A stretch of DNA of 64,000 bases from Pseudomonas sp. GM41(2012). Its GTDB lineage: Bacteria; Pseudomonadota; Gammaproteobacteria; Pseudomonadales; Pseudomonadaceae. Below the pieces are notes generated by a model. That model made no database searches and was not told where the DNA came from. It saw nothing but the letters and a program-made list of their open reading frames with translations. The stretch is from NCBI RefSeq assembly GCF_000282315.2, contig NZ_AKJN02000007.1, positions 1,302,001-1,366,000 of the forward strand, given 5' to 3'. Both the position numbers and the translations under genes were made by a program. Positions 42,162 through 52,644 of this stretch are shown piece by piece. Numbering within the stretch: the first letter of the stretch is position 1; each line of letters starts with the position of its first letter.

Positions 42162-42761
42162 ATGCTGGACGAGCTACTTCACCGAGTAAGTAATCACACT
42201 CCAAGCACACTGGAAACCGATAAGCGTTTCCCCGAAGCCGCCGTGCTGGTGCCCATCACCCGCAGTGACGAGCCGGAACTGGTTCTGACCCTGCGCGCCA
42301 GCGGGCTCTCGACCCATGGCGGCGAAGTCGCCTTTCCCGGCGGGCGACGCGACCCTGAAGACCCTGACCTTATTTTCACCGCCCTGCGCGAAGCCGAAGA
42401 AGAAATCGGCCTGCCGCCGGGGCTGGTCGAAGTGATCGGCCCGCTGAGCCCGTTGATCTCCCTGCACGGCATCAAGGTCACACCCTATGTCGGTGTGATT
42501 CCGGACTTTGTCGAGTACCGGGCCAACGATGCCGAGATTGCCGCCGTCTTCAGCGTACCGCTGGAGTTCTTCCGCAAGGATCCGCGCGAGCACACCCATC
42601 GAATCGATTACCAGGGTCGCAGTTGGTACGTGCCGAGCTATCGTTATGGCGAGTACAAAATCTGGGGCCTGACGGCGATTATGATCGTCGAGTTGATCAA
42701 CCTGCTCTATGACGCCAAAATCAGCCTGCACCAGCCACCCAAGACGTTTATCAATACCTGA
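42162..42761 (+). CDS. CoA pyrophosphatase-type Nudix hydrolase
   Basis: A 199-residue Nudix protein of the NudL/YeaB group that splits coenzyme A or its derivatives to 3',5'-ADP and phosphopantetheine. It shows the CoA-Nudix extension LSTHGGEVAFPGGRRD followed by the Nudix helix ALREAEEEIGLPPG. Length and order match the family. The carbonic-anhydrase-like gene follows after 69 bases on the same strand. Confidence 0.9.
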   Translation: MLDELLHRVSNHTPSTLETDKRFPEAAVLVPITRSDEPELVLTLRASGLSTHGGEVAFPGGRRDPEDPDLIFTALREAEEEIGLPPGLVEVIGPLSPLISLHGIKVTPYVGVIPDFVEYRANDAEIAAVFSVPLEFFRKDPREHTHRIDYQGRSWYVPSYRYGEYKIWGLTAIMIVELINLLYDAKISLHQPPKTFINT

Positions 42762-42830
42762 AGCCATCGCCCGTATGGCGTGAACCCCCGCTTTTTGCAC
42801 GTGAGCCAGCCTGGCCTTGAGGACAATAAG

Positions 42831-43355
42831 ATGAAATATCGCCTGGGCGACGCCCGCGTCGAAACCCATCCGCAGAGCTGGGTCGCACCCAATGCCGTAC
42901 TGGTGGGTAAGGTCAAACTGGAAGAGGGCGCCAACGTCTGGTTCAACGCTGTGCTGCGTGGCGACAACGAACTGATCCTGATCGGCAAGAACAGCAACGT
43001 CCAGGACGGCACGGTGATGCACACCGACATGGGTTACCCCCTGACCATCGGTACCGGCGTGACCATCGGCCATAACGCCATGCTTCATGGCTGCACGGTC
43101 GGCGATTACAGCTTGATCGGGATTAACGCGGTGATCCTCAACGGCGCGAAAATCGGCAAGAACTGCATCATCGGCGCCAACTCACTGATTGGTGAGGGCA
43201 AGGAGATTCCAGACGGTTCGCTGGTCATGGGCTCCCCCGGCAAAGTGGTGCGCGAGCTGACCGAGCCGCAGAAGAAAATGCTGGAGGCCAGTGCTGCTCA
43301 CTATGTGCATAACTCTCAACGTTATGCCCGCGATCTGGTTGAGCAGGAAGAATGA
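42831..43355 (+). CDS. Gamma-carbonic anhydrase-like hexapeptide protein
   Basis: A 174-residue left-handed beta-helix protein of the YrdA/PaaY type. Hexapeptide repeats run from about residue 15 to 140 (NAVLVGKVKLEEGANVWFNA, GVTIGHNAMLHGCTVGD). The three zinc histidines of the family are found around VMHTD and IGHNAMLHG. It may have carbonic anhydrase activity or be a metal-binding trimer of unknown role. The ATG at 42831 is chosen over an upstream extension. The following gene starts within its stop (ATGA). Confidence 0.87.
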   Translation: MKYRLGDARVETHPQSWVAPNAVLVGKVKLEEGANVWFNAVLRGDNELILIGKNSNVQDGTVMHTDMGYPLTIGTGVTIGHNAMLHGCTVGDYSLIGINAVILNGAKIGKNCIIGANSLIGEGKEIPDGSLVMGSPGKVVRELTEPQKKMLEASAAHYVHNSQRYARDLVEQEE

Positions 43356-43567
43356 GCACGCCCGAACGCCCGGTTCGATCGCCTTGCGTGAATATCTGCG
43401 CGCTGGACGAGGACGATATTTGCACCGGGTGCCAGCGCACAGTGGAAGAGATCACGCGCTGGAGCCGGATGGACAACGAAGAGCGGCGCAAGGTGTTGGG
43501 GTTGTGTCATGAGCGGGCCAAATCCAGCGGGATTCTCTGGATGCTGGGCAAGACACCAGACCTGTAG
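43352..43567 (+). CDS. DUF1289 small cysteine protein
   Basis: A 71-residue protein of the DUF1289 family. It has four cysteines in the pattern SPCVNICALDEDDICTGCQR, suggesting a metal or Fe-S site, followed by the conserved TVEEITRWSRM and ERRKVLGLC. The function is unknown. Its ATG overlaps the stop of the carbonic anhydrase-like gene by four bases, so the two are translationally coupled. Confidence 0.88.
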   Translation: MSTPERPVRSPCVNICALDEDDICTGCQRTVEEITRWSRMDNEERRKVLGLCHERAKSSGILWMLGKTPDL

Positions 43568-43606
43568 GTACCCTGTGCGCCAAATTGACAGGTTTCCCAC
43601 TCGCCC

Positions 43607-44074
43607 ATGCTCTTCCTGATTGCCTACATCAGCAGCGTCGTGCTGATCAACTACGCCTTTTCCACCGCTCCGCACCTGGACATCATCTGGTCGGCCTGGG
43701 GTGGTTTGGTCTTCGTTTTGCGCGACATGGTGCAAACCCGTTTTGGCCATGGCGCGATCGCGGCGATGCTGGCAGCGCTGGTGTTGTCCTACGTGACGTC
43801 CGATCCCTCCATCGCGCTGGCCAGCGCCACGGCGTTTGCGGTGTCCGAATGCATCGATTGGCTGGTGTTCAGCATCACCAAGCGTCCCTTGCACGACCGC
43901 CTGTGGATAAGTTCAGCGCTGAGCATTCCTCTCGATACCTTCATTTTCTTCGGCATGATCGATGCGTTCACCCCGGCCGTGATCCTCACCGCCATGGGCT
44001 CGAAGTTCGCCGGCGTGACCGCCGTGTGGCTGATCATGGCCTGGCGCTTGCGCAAGCAAGCCGTCGTCAGCTGA
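43607..44074 (+). CDS. VUT-family membrane protein (short form)
   Basis: A 155-residue inner-membrane protein with about five hydrophobic segments and family-type polar motifs (GGLVFVLRDMVQTRFGHG, SECIDWLVFS). The VUT/YhhQ family includes transporters of queuosine precursors, but those are about 220 residues, so this is a short relative and a preQ transport role is not shown. It lies 39 bases after the DUF1289 gene on the same strand and 99 bases before purT. Confidence 0.75.
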   Translation: MLFLIAYISSVVLINYAFSTAPHLDIIWSAWGGLVFVLRDMVQTRFGHGAIAAMLAALVLSYVTSDPSIALASATAFAVSECIDWLVFSITKRPLHDRLWISSALSIPLDTFIFFGMIDAFTPAVILTAMGSKFAGVTAVWLIMAWRLRKQAVVS

Positions 44075-44173
44075 AGCCAAACTTGCAGGTTCATGTAAAA
44101 TGCCGCGCTTTCTCCCCATGGGAAGCGCGCCAGGCGTAGCGACCCTCGATGATCCGCTTCTTGAGGACCTGAG

Positions 44174-45355
44174 ATGACCCGTATCGGAACTCCATTGTCG
44201 CCAACCGCGACCCGCGTATTGCTGTGTGGCTGTGGCGAGTTGGGCAAGGAAGTGGTGATCGAGCTGCAACGCCTGGGTGTTGAAGTGATTGCCGTGGATC
44301 GCTACGCCAATGCCCCGGCCATGCAAGTCGCGCATCGCAGCCATGTGATCAACATGCTCGACGGCGCCGCCCTGCGTGCGGTGATCGAAGCCGAAAAGCC
44401 GCATTTCATCGTGCCGGAAATCGAAGCCATTGCCACCGCGACCCTCGTGGAGCTGGAAGCCGAAGGCTTCACCGTGATCCCGACCGCTCGCGCCGCGCAG
44501 TTGACCATGAACCGTGAAGGCATCCGTCGCCTGGCCGCCGAAGAGCTGGACCTGCCGACCTCGCCGTACCACTTCGCCGACACCTTCGAGGATTACAGCA
44601 AGGCTGTCGAAGACCTCGGCTTCCCCTGTGTGGTTAAACCGGTGATGAGCTCGTCGGGCAAAGGCCAGAGCCTGCTGCGCAGTGCCGATGACGTGAAAAC
44701 CGCTTGGGATTACGCTCAAGAAGGTGGCCGTGCCGGTAAAGGCCGCGTGATCGTCGAAGGCTTTATCGACTTCGACTACGAAATCACCCTGTTGACCGTG
44801 CGTCACGTTGGCGGCACTACGTTCTGCGCGCCAGTCGGCCACCGTCAGGAGAAGGGCGACTATCAGGAATCCTGGCAGCCACAAGCCATGAGCCCGATTG
44901 CCCTGGCCGAATCCGAGCGCGTTGCCAAAGCCGTCACTGAAGCCTTGGGTGGCCGTGGTCTGTTTGGTGTCGAGCTGTTCATCAAGGGCGATCAAGTCTG
45001 GTTCAGCGAAGTCTCTCCGCGTCCACATGACACCGGTCTGGTGACGTTGATTTCCCAGGACCTGTCGCAGTTCGCGCTGCACGCACGAGCGATTCTGGGC
45101 CTGCCGATTCCATTGATCCGTCAGTTCGGTCCATCGGCTTCGGCGGTGATTCTGGTGGAAGGGCAGTCCACTCAGACGGCTTTCGCCAATCTCGGTGCTG
45201 CGTTGAGCGAGCCGGATACGGCGCTGCGTCTGTTCGGCAAGCCTGAGGTGAATGGTCAGCGCCGGATGGGTGTGGCGTTGGCGCGGGATGAGTCGATTGA
45301 CGCGGCTCGTGCTAAAGCGACCCGCGCTTCTCAGGCTGTTGTTGTAGAGCTGTAA
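44174..45355 (+). CDS. purT: Formate-dependent GAR transformylase PurT
   Basis: A 393-residue ATP-grasp enzyme that uses formate and ATP to formylate glycinamide ribonucleotide in purine synthesis, bypassing folate-dependent PurN. It shows the N-terminal GCGELGKEVVIELQRLG, the GAR site, and ATP-grasp motifs SSSGKGQSLL and the metal ligands in FGVELFIKGDQVWFSEVSPRPHDTG (the GVELF to PRPHD region). Length is standard. It has a separate leader with GAGGACCTGAG before the ATG. Confidence 0.96.
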   Translation: MTRIGTPLSPTATRVLLCGCGELGKEVVIELQRLGVEVIAVDRYANAPAMQVAHRSHVINMLDGAALRAVIEAEKPHFIVPEIEAIATATLVELEAEGFTVIPTARAAQLTMNREGIRRLAAEELDLPTSPYHFADTFEDYSKAVEDLGFPCVVKPVMSSSGKGQSLLRSADDVKTAWDYAQEGGRAGKGRVIVEGFIDFDYEITLLTVRHVGGTTFCAPVGHRQEKGDYQESWQPQAMSPIALAESERVAKAVTEALGGRGLFGVELFIKGDQVWFSEVSPRPHDTGLVTLISQDLSQFALHARAILGLPIPLIRQFGPSASAVILVEGQSTQTAFANLGAALSEPDTALRLFGKPEVNGQRRMGVALARDESIDAARAKATRASQAVVVEL

Positions 45356-45358
45356 AAG

Positions 45359-45450
45359 CATCGCGAGCAAGCTTTGCTCCTACAGGTTTGCGTCGATCCA
45401 CGATGGTGTGAACGACGCAGAACTGTAGGAGCAAAGCTTGCTCGCGATTG
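45359..45450. repeat. REP-type inverted pair
   Basis: CATCGCGAGCAAGCTTTGCT with CCTACAG, and CTGTAGG with AGCAAAGCTTGCTCGCGAT, pair nearly perfectly. It lies between the convergent purT and MHS transporter genes. Confidence 0.88.
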
Positions 45451-45457
45451 CGGTCTA

Positions 45458-46774
45458 TCAGGCAACCCGATTCAGATCGTTGTTGCGCGTTTCCTTCAGG
45501 CACAGCACCGCAATCAAGCTCAGCACCGCCGCCCCCGACACATACCCGCCGACATAACTCAAACCACCCATCGCCACCAGCTTCTGTGCGAAGAACGGCG
45601 CCGCTGAGGCCCCGACAATGCCGCCCAGGTTGTAGGCCGCTGACGCACCGGTATAGCGAACGTGAGTTGGAAACAGCTCCGGCAGCAGCGCGCCCATCGG
45701 CGCAAACGTCACGCCCATCAGAAACAGCTCGATGCACAGGAACAGCGCCACGCCCCAGGTCGAACCTTGGGTCAACAGCGGCTCCATCAGGAAGCCGGAC
45801 AGAATTGCCAGCACACCGCCGATGATCAGCACCGGTTTGCGCCCGTATCGATCACTGGCCCAGGCCGACAGCGGCGTAGCGGCGGCCATGAACAGCACGG
45901 CGAAGCACAGCAGCGCGAGGAAGGTCTCGCGGGTGTAGCCGAGCGTCGACACGCCATAGCTCAGCGAAAACACCGTCGAGATATAGAACAGCGCGTAGCA
46001 CACCACCATCGATCCGGCACCCAGCAGCATCGGCGCCCAATACTGGCTGAACAGCTCGACCAGCGGGATCTTCACCCGCTCCTGGCGAGCCATTGCGTTG
46101 GCAAACACCGGGGTTTCGTGAAGCTTGAGGCGCACATACAGGCCGACCATCACCAGCGCGGCACTGAGCAGGAACGGAATCCGCCAGCCCCACGAACGGA
46201 ACTGCTCGTCGTCCAGGGTCATGGCCAGCGTAAGAAACAGCCCATTGGCCGCGAGGAATCCGATCGAGGGGCCAAGCTGCGGGAACATGCCGAACCAGGC
46301 GCGTTTGCCCTTCGGCGCATTCTCCGTCGCCAGCAGCGCCGCACCGCCCCATTCGCCGCCGAGTCCCAGGCCCTGGCCGAAGCGCAGCACGCAAAGCAGG
46401 ATCGGCGCCCAGGCCCCGATGCTGTCGTAACCCGGTAGTACGCCGATCAGCGTGGTGCACACGCCCATCAGCAGCAGCGAGGCAACCAGCGTCGACTTGC
46501 GCCCGATGCGGTCACCAAAGTGGCCGAACAGCGCCGAGCCCAGCGGTCGAGCCAGGAAGGCGATACCGAAGGTGAGGAACGCCGAGAGCATCTGGGCTGT
46601 GCCGGAGGTCTGCGGAAAAAATACCGGACCGATCACCAGCGCAGCAGCAGTGGCATAGACGTAGAAGTCGTAGAACTCGATGGCGGTGCCGATGAAACTC
46701 GCGGTCGCCACGCGGGTGGCGGAGTTCGTCGGTTGCGCAGGTGCGGTGTCGTTATAAGTCGTGCTGGTCGTCAT
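45458..46774 (-). CDS. MHS-family MFS transporter
   Basis: A 438-residue secondary transporter with 12 hydrophobic segments, of the metabolite:H+ symporter group (ProP/ShiA/YdfJ-like). It shows GTAIEFYDFYVYATAAALV at the first helix, the MFS loop motif GHFGDRIGRKSTL, and GGEWGGAALLATENAP. The substrate (organic acid, betaine or similar) cannot be assigned. The ATG at 46774 is used; an earlier GTG adds only seven residues. A gene of this class sits near purT in P. aeruginosa as I recall. Confidence 0.87.
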   Translation of the reverse strand: MTTSTTYNDTAPAQPTNSATRVATASFIGTAIEFYDFYVYATAAALVIGPVFFPQTSGTAQMLSAFLTFGIAFLARPLGSALFGHFGDRIGRKSTLVASLLLMGVCTTLIGVLPGYDSIGAWAPILLCVLRFGQGLGLGGEWGGAALLATENAPKGKRAWFGMFPQLGPSIGFLAANGLFLTLAMTLDDEQFRSWGWRIPFLLSAALVMVGLYVRLKLHETPVFANAMARQERVKIPLVELFSQYWAPMLLGAGSMVVCYALFYISTVFSLSYGVSTLGYTRETFLALLCFAVLFMAAATPLSAWASDRYGRKPVLIIGGVLAILSGFLMEPLLTQGSTWGVALFLCIELFLMGVTFAPMGALLPELFPTHVRYTGASAAYNLGGIVGASAAPFFAQKLVAMGGLSYVGGYVSGAAVLSLIAVLCLKETRNNDLNRVA

Positions 46775-47153
46775 GCGGTTATCCCTGACAGTCATGTGCC
46801 CCAGTGGAGCGAATTATTATGGTCGAACACCCAGGGATGTGGGTTTGATGCTGGGTGCGGGTAGCACGGGGGTATGGCGGGGCTTGGGTAAGCGGGGATG
46901 ATTATAGGAAGGAGGCTAACGATCGAACAAGTGGCCAAGCGCTGGCGATGACAACAAGTGGATAAGGCTGGCAATGCAATTGTGGCGAGGGGATTTATCC
47001 CCGTTGGGCTGCGAAGCGGCCCCAGTACTTCAAAGTCAAACCGCTTTCGATGGGTTGACGACTGCTTCGCAGCCGAACGGGGATAAATCCCCTCGCCACA
47101 GATAAATCCCACTCCGCAGATAAACCCCCTCAGCGCAGGGGAGGTGCCACGGT
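46775..47153. other. Spacer between the CorC-like gene end and the MHS transporter start
   Basis: These 379 bases hold no convincing gene. The MHS transporter promoter should lie near 46800-46920, and an inverted repeat fills 46981-47100. Confidence 0.6.
46981..47100. repeat. Inverted repeat of the TGTGGCGAGGGG class
   Basis: TGTGGCGAGGGGATTTATCC, CCGTTGGGCTGCGAAGC on the left; GCTTCGCAGCCGAACGG, GGATAAATCCCCTCGCCACA on the right, with about 46 bases between. Confidence 0.88.
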
Positions 47154-48389
<1,236 letters not shown>

Positions 48390-48401
48390 TAATGCCGCCC
48401 G

Positions 48402-49214
48402 TCAGATATGCAGGATGTATTCACGAACCAGCTTACTGCCGAAATAGGCCAGCATCAGCAGGCAGAAACCGGCGAGGGTCCAGCGAATGGCTTTGTGTCC
48501 ACGCCAGCCGAGGCGATTACGGCCCCATAGCAGCACGCTGAAGACGATCCAGGCCAGGCATGCCAGCAAGGTTTTGTGCACCAGGTGCTGGGCGAAAAGG
48601 TTGTCGACGAACAGCCAGCCGGAGATCAGCGACAGCGACAGCAGGGTCCAGCCGGCCCAGAGGAAACCGAACAGCAGGCTTTCCATAGTTTGCAGCGGCG
48701 GGAAGTTCTTGATCAGGCCCGACGGGTGTTTGTGCTTGAGTTGATGGTCTTGAACCAGCAGCAGCAACGCCTGGAATACCGCGATGGTGAACATGCCGTA
48801 GGCAAGGATCGACAGCAGGATGTGGGCGAGGATGCCCGGTTCTTCGTCGATGATCTGCACGGTGCCGGCGGGGGCGAACTGTGCGAGCAGCACGGTGGCG
48901 GCGCCGAGCGGGAACAGCAATATAAGCAGGTTTTCCACCGGGATCCGCGAGCAGGCCAGCAGGGTCAGGGCAATCACCGCGGCGGCAATCAGGCTGGCGG
49001 CGCTGAAAAAATCCAGGCCCAGGCCAATCGGTGTCAGCAGGTGGGTGAACAGACTGGCGCTATGAGCCAGCACGGCGAGCACACCGAGCGTGACCAGCAG
49101 GCGTTTGTTCGCCTTGGCACCGGTGGCCAGACGAGTGCCTTGATAGAGGGTCGCAGCGGCATATAAGCAGGCGGCGGCGAGGGTAGCTAGCAAACTGGGT
49201 GACAAGGGGAGCAT
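48402..49214 (-). CDS. CcsA/YpjD-family cytochrome c assembly-like membrane protein
   Basis: A 270-residue inner-membrane protein with about eight hydrophobic segments, related to the haem-handling CcsA/CcmC domain (E. coli YpjD). The family tryptophan-rich region is only partly visible, and histidines are found in AHSASLFTHLL, AHILLSILAYG and AQHLVHKTLL. The function of YpjD is not firmly known. The ATG at 49214 is chosen because upstream sequence lacks family features. It is divergent from ffh, as in other gamma-proteobacteria. Confidence 0.88.
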   Translation of the reverse strand: MLPLSPSLLATLAAACLYAAATLYQGTRLATGAKANKRLLVTLGVLAVLAHSASLFTHLLTPIGLGLDFFSAASLIAAAVIALTLLACSRIPVENLLILLFPLGAATVLLAQFAPAGTVQIIDEEPGILAHILLSILAYGMFTIAVFQALLLLVQDHQLKHKHPSGLIKNFPPLQTMESLLFGFLWAGWTLLSLSLISGWLFVDNLFAQHLVHKTLLACLAWIVFSVLLWGRNRLGWRGHKAIRWTLAGFCLLMLAYFGSKLVREYILHI

Positions 49215-49298
49215 AAATCCTGTTAGGCAAGCCCGAAAGGCGCTGAGTTTGGCATAGAACCCCCACAGCACGAAAGACCATGCAACCTGACGACGAGG

Positions 49299-49327
49299 TG
49301 TCCGCCAGACGCAGTCTTCGCTATAAT
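49299..49327 (+). promoter_or_regulatory. Putative sigma-70 promoter of ffh
   Basis: A perfect TATAAT (49322-49327) follows a weak TGTCCG (-35) at 17-base spacing, 97 bases upstream of the ffh start. Confidence 0.65.
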
Positions 49328-49424
49328 CCGCGACCTGCCCACGCCGCAGGCTCGCCGAGCACATGTTTATTCCGGTCTGGGCCGCCATTATCCCGGTCTA
49401 CACAGGGCCTGAAAGGATCGCGCA

Positions 49425-50801
49425 ATGTTTGAAAACTTAACCGACCGTCTCTCGCAGACGCTGCGCCATGTCACCGGCAAGGCCAAGCTGACCGAAGACA
49501 ACATCAAAGACACCCTGCGCGAAGTGCGCATGGCGTTGCTCGAAGCTGACGTCGCCTTGCCGGTCGTCAAGGACTTCGTCAATTCGGTCAAGGAACGCGC
49601 CGTCGGCACCGAGGTGTCGCGCAGCCTGACGCCGGGCCAGGCCTTCGTGAAGATCGTCCAGGCCGAACTCGAAAGCCTGATGGGCGCGGCCAACGAAGAC
49701 CTGAACCTGAGCGCCGTTCCTCCTGCCGTCGTGCTGATGGCCGGTTTGCAGGGTGCGGGTAAAACCACCACCGCCGGCAAACTCGCGCGCTTCCTTAAAG
49801 AGCGCAAGAAGAAGTCGGTCATGGTCGTGTCTGCGGACGTTTACCGTCCGGCAGCGATCAAGCAGCTGGAAATGCTCGCGGGTGAAGTCGGCGTTACCTT
49901 CTTCCCGTCCGATCTGAGCCAGAAGCCGGTCGACATCGCGCAAGCAGCCATTAAAGAAGCAAAACTGAAATTCATCGACGTGGTCATCGTCGATACCGCC
50001 GGTCGCCTGCACATCGATGAAGAGATGATGGGCGAGATCAAGGCGCTGCATGCCGCGATCAACCCGGTTGAAACGCTGTTCGTGGTCGACGCCATGACCG
50101 GCCAGGACGCCGCCAACACGGCCAAGGCCTTCGGCGATGCTCTGCCGCTGACCGGTGTGATCCTGACCAAGGTCGACGGCGACGCCCGTGGCGGTGCTGC
50201 ACTGTCGGTGCGCGCCATCACCGGCAAGCCGATCAAGTTCATCGGTATGGGCGAGAAGAGCGACGCGCTCGAGCCGTTCCATCCTGAGCGTATTGCTTCG
50301 CGCATCCTCGGTATGGGCGACGTGCTCAGTCTGATCGAGCAGGCCGAACAGACCCTCGACAAGGACAAGGCCGACAAACTGGCCAAGAAACTGAAGAAGG
50401 GTAAGGGCTTCGACCTCGAAGACTTCCGCGATCAGCTGCAACAGATGAAAAACATGGGCGGCCTCGGCGGCCTCATGGACAAACTGCCGAACATCGGCGG
50501 TATGAACCTGGCGCAGATGGGCAATGCCCAAGGCGCGGCAGAGAAACAATTCAAGCAGATGGAAGCCATCATCAATTCCATGACCCCGGCCGAGCGCCGC
50601 GACCCTGAGATGATCAGCGGTTCGCGCAAACGCCGGATCGCCATGGGGTCCGGCACTCAGGTGCAGGACATCGGTCGCTTGATCAAGCAGCACAAGCAGA
50701 TGCAGAAGATGATGAAGAAGTTCTCCGCAAAAGGCGGAATGGCCAAAATGATGCGCGGCATGGGCGGTATGTTGCCCGGCGGCGGCGCGCCTAGAATGTA
50801 A
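49425..50801 (+). CDS. ffh: Signal recognition particle protein Ffh
   Basis: A 458-residue GTPase that, with 4.5S RNA and FtsY, targets inner-membrane proteins. N domain about 1-85; G domain with GLQGAGKTTTAGKLA and DTAGRLHIDEEMM; the C-terminal M domain is Met-rich (KQMQKMMKKFSAKGGMAKMM) and binds signal sequences and RNA. Length is standard. It is followed after 249 bases by rpsP, with its own promoter between. Confidence 0.97.
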   Translation: MFENLTDRLSQTLRHVTGKAKLTEDNIKDTLREVRMALLEADVALPVVKDFVNSVKERAVGTEVSRSLTPGQAFVKIVQAELESLMGAANEDLNLSAVPPAVVLMAGLQGAGKTTTAGKLARFLKERKKKSVMVVSADVYRPAAIKQLEMLAGEVGVTFFPSDLSQKPVDIAQAAIKEAKLKFIDVVIVDTAGRLHIDEEMMGEIKALHAAINPVETLFVVDAMTGQDAANTAKAFGDALPLTGVILTKVDGDARGGAALSVRAITGKPIKFIGMGEKSDALEPFHPERIASRILGMGDVLSLIEQAEQTLDKDKADKLAKKLKKGKGFDLEDFRDQLQQMKNMGGLGGLMDKLPNIGGMNLAQMGNAQGAAEKQFKQMEAIINSMTPAERRDPEMISGSRKRRIAMGSGTQVQDIGRLIKQHKQMQKMMKKFSAKGGMAKMMRGMGGMLPGGGAPRM

Positions 50802-50950
50802 TTAATTTACGCAGGGGCTTGCCCTTGCACCTCCCACACGGAAGTGGGATCTCCAGCAAACCCGCACTTGGCGGGAGCTGACTGGCCGTTTTCAACGACG
50901 GCTCTATAGCAAATCTTGATGGCGGCCGATAGGCAGCCGGAAAAAGACAT

Positions 50951-50978
50951 TTGCAAAAGTCCGGATATTCCTTAGAAT
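50951..50978 (+). promoter_or_regulatory. Sigma-70 promoter of rpsP-rimM-trmD-rplS
   Basis: TTGCAA (-35) and TAGAAT (-10) are separated by 16 bases, 72 bases upstream of rpsP. Confidence 0.75.
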
Positions 50979-51050
50979 ATGCGGCCTTTCGGGCACCTAT
51001 GCCCGCTGTGCCTTTAGATTTGCAGCACCGACTACAGGAACGATGTTCAC

Positions 51051-51302
51051 ATGCTAACAATCCGTCTTGCCCTTGGCGGCTCCAAAAAGCGCCCGTTTTA
51101 CCACTTGACCGTAACCGACAGCCGCAACCCGCGCGACGGTTCGCACAAGGAACAGGTTGGTTTCTTCAACCCTGTTGCTCGTGGTCAAGAAGTCCGTCTG
51201 TCCGTGAACCAAGAGCGCGTAGCCTACTGGCTGAGCGTTGGTGCACAACCTTCTGAGCGTGTTGCTCAGTTGTTGAAGGACGCGGCTAAGGCTGCGGCCT
51301 GA
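51051..51302 (+). CDS. rpsP: 30S ribosomal protein S16
   Basis: An 83-residue ribosomal protein. It starts MLTIRLALGGSKKRPFYHL and contains DSRNPRDGSHKEQVGFFNP, both diagnostic of S16. It is first in the conserved rpsP-rimM-trmD-rplS operon, with rimM starting 5 bases after its stop. It needs no further qualification beyond a normal length. Confidence 0.98.
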   Translation: MLTIRLALGGSKKRPFYHLTVTDSRNPRDGSHKEQVGFFNPVARGQEVRLSVNQERVAYWLSVGAQPSERVAQLLKDAAKAAA

Positions 51303-51307
51303 GCAAT

Positions 51308-51844
51308 ATGAACGCGACGCCAGCTGTTGCTGATGATTTGATCGTTATCGGCAAAATTTATTCGGTTCATGGCGTTCGCGGCGAAGTGAAGGTTTATTCC
51401 TTTACTGATCCGACTGAAAACCTGTTGCAGTACAAAACCTGGACGCTCAAGCGCGAAGGTAGTGTGAAACAGGTCGAGCTGGTCAGCGGACGCGGGAACG
51501 ACAAGTTCCTGGTCGCAAAGCTCAAGGGTCTTGATGATCGGGAAGAAGCACGTCTTCTGGCTGGTTATGAGATCTGCGTGCCGCGCAACCTGTTCCCTGA
51601 ATTGACCGACGGCGAGTACTACTGGTACGAGCTGGAAGGTCTGAAGGTCATTGATCAACTCGGGCAATTGCTCGGGAAAATCGATCATCTTCTGGAAACC
51701 GGCGCCAATGATGTAATGGTGGTCAAGCCTTGCGCTGGCAGCCTGGATGATCGCGAACGCCTGTTGCCCTATACGGAGCAATGCGTGTTGGCCGTCGACC
51801 TTGCCGCAGGCGAGATGAAGGTGGAATGGGATGCGGACTTCTAA
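51308..51844 (+). CDS. rimM: 16S rRNA processing protein RimM
   Basis: A 178-residue factor that helps late 30S assembly near S19. The N-terminal RimM domain shows IGKIYSVHGVRGEVKVYSFT; the C-terminal PRC-barrel domain includes YYWYELEGLKVI and LLPYTEQCVLAVDLAAGEM. It overlaps nothing, but trmD starts 2 bases after its stop. Confidence 0.96.
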   Translation: MNATPAVADDLIVIGKIYSVHGVRGEVKVYSFTDPTENLLQYKTWTLKREGSVKQVELVSGRGNDKFLVAKLKGLDDREEARLLAGYEICVPRNLFPELTDGEYYWYELEGLKVIDQLGQLLGKIDHLLETGANDVMVVKPCAGSLDDRERLLPYTEQCVLAVDLAAGEMKVEWDADF

Positions 51845-51846
51845 AC

Positions 51847-52599
51847 GTGGCTAACCTGCGCGTAGAAGTGATCAGTTTGTTTCCCGAGATGTTCTCCGCC
51901 ATCAGCGAGTACGGCATCACCAGTCGTGCGGTGAAACAGGGGCTCTTGCAGCTCACCTGTTGGAATCCGCGAGACTACACGACGGATCGACATCACACTG
52001 TGGACGATCGCCCATTTGGCGGTGGTCCGGGCATGGTGATGAAGATCAAGCCCCTGGAAGATGCGTTGGTTCAGGCCAAGGCAGCAGCCGGGGAGGCGGC
52101 GAAGGTAATTTACCTGTCCCCCCAAGGCCGTCAACTGACTCAGTCGGCGGTACGCGAGTTGGCGAATCTGGATGCATTGATCCTGATTGCCGGCCGCTAT
52201 GAAGGCATTGACGAGCGTTTTATTGATGCTCATGTCGATGAAGAGTGGTCGATTGGCGACTATGTACTGTCTGGCGGCGAGCTGCCGGCGATGGTCCTGA
52301 TCGATGCGGTTACACGACTGCTGCCTGGAGCTTTAGGGCATGCGGACTCCGCCGAGGAAGATTCCTTTACGGATGGTTTGCTGGATTGCCCGCACTACAC
52401 CCGACCGGAGGTGTATGCGGATCAGCGTGTTCCCGACGTATTGCTAAGTGGCAATCACGCGCATATCCGGCGTTGGCGTTTACAGCAGTCCCTTGGTAGG
52501 ACCTTTGAACGACGCGCCGATCTTCTGGAAAGCCGCTCGCTTTCTGGAGAAGAGAAGAAGCTGCTCGAGGAATACATCCGCGAGCGGGACGATAGTTAA
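51847..52599 (+). CDS. trmD: tRNA (guanine-37-N1)-methyltransferase TrmD
   Basis: A 250-residue SPOUT methyltransferase that makes m1G37 next to the anticodon and prevents +1 frameshifting. The trefoil knot region includes YLSPQGRQLTQ, GRYEGIDERFID, and WSIGDYVLSGGELPAM. The N-terminus is RVEVISLFPEMF. The start is GTG at 51847, two bases after the rimM stop. Length is standard. Confidence 0.97.
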   Translation: MANLRVEVISLFPEMFSAISEYGITSRAVKQGLLQLTCWNPRDYTTDRHHTVDDRPFGGGPGMVMKIKPLEDALVQAKAAAGEAAKVIYLSPQGRQLTQSAVRELANLDALILIAGRYEGIDERFIDAHVDEEWSIGDYVLSGGELPAMVLIDAVTRLLPGALGHADSAEEDSFTDGLLDCPHYTRPEVYADQRVPDVLLSGNHAHIRRWRLQQSLGRTFERRADLLESRSLSGEEKKLLEEYIRERDDS

Positions 52600-52644
52600 C
52601 AACGTATCGATGGTAGATCCGACGATTTACCTTAGGAGCACAGC

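Noticed and set aside
43568..43606. A preQ1 riboswitch upstream of the VUT-family gene
   Set aside because: The 39-base gap is too short and lacks the expected pseudoknot pattern, and the gene is a short VUT relative of unknown substrate.
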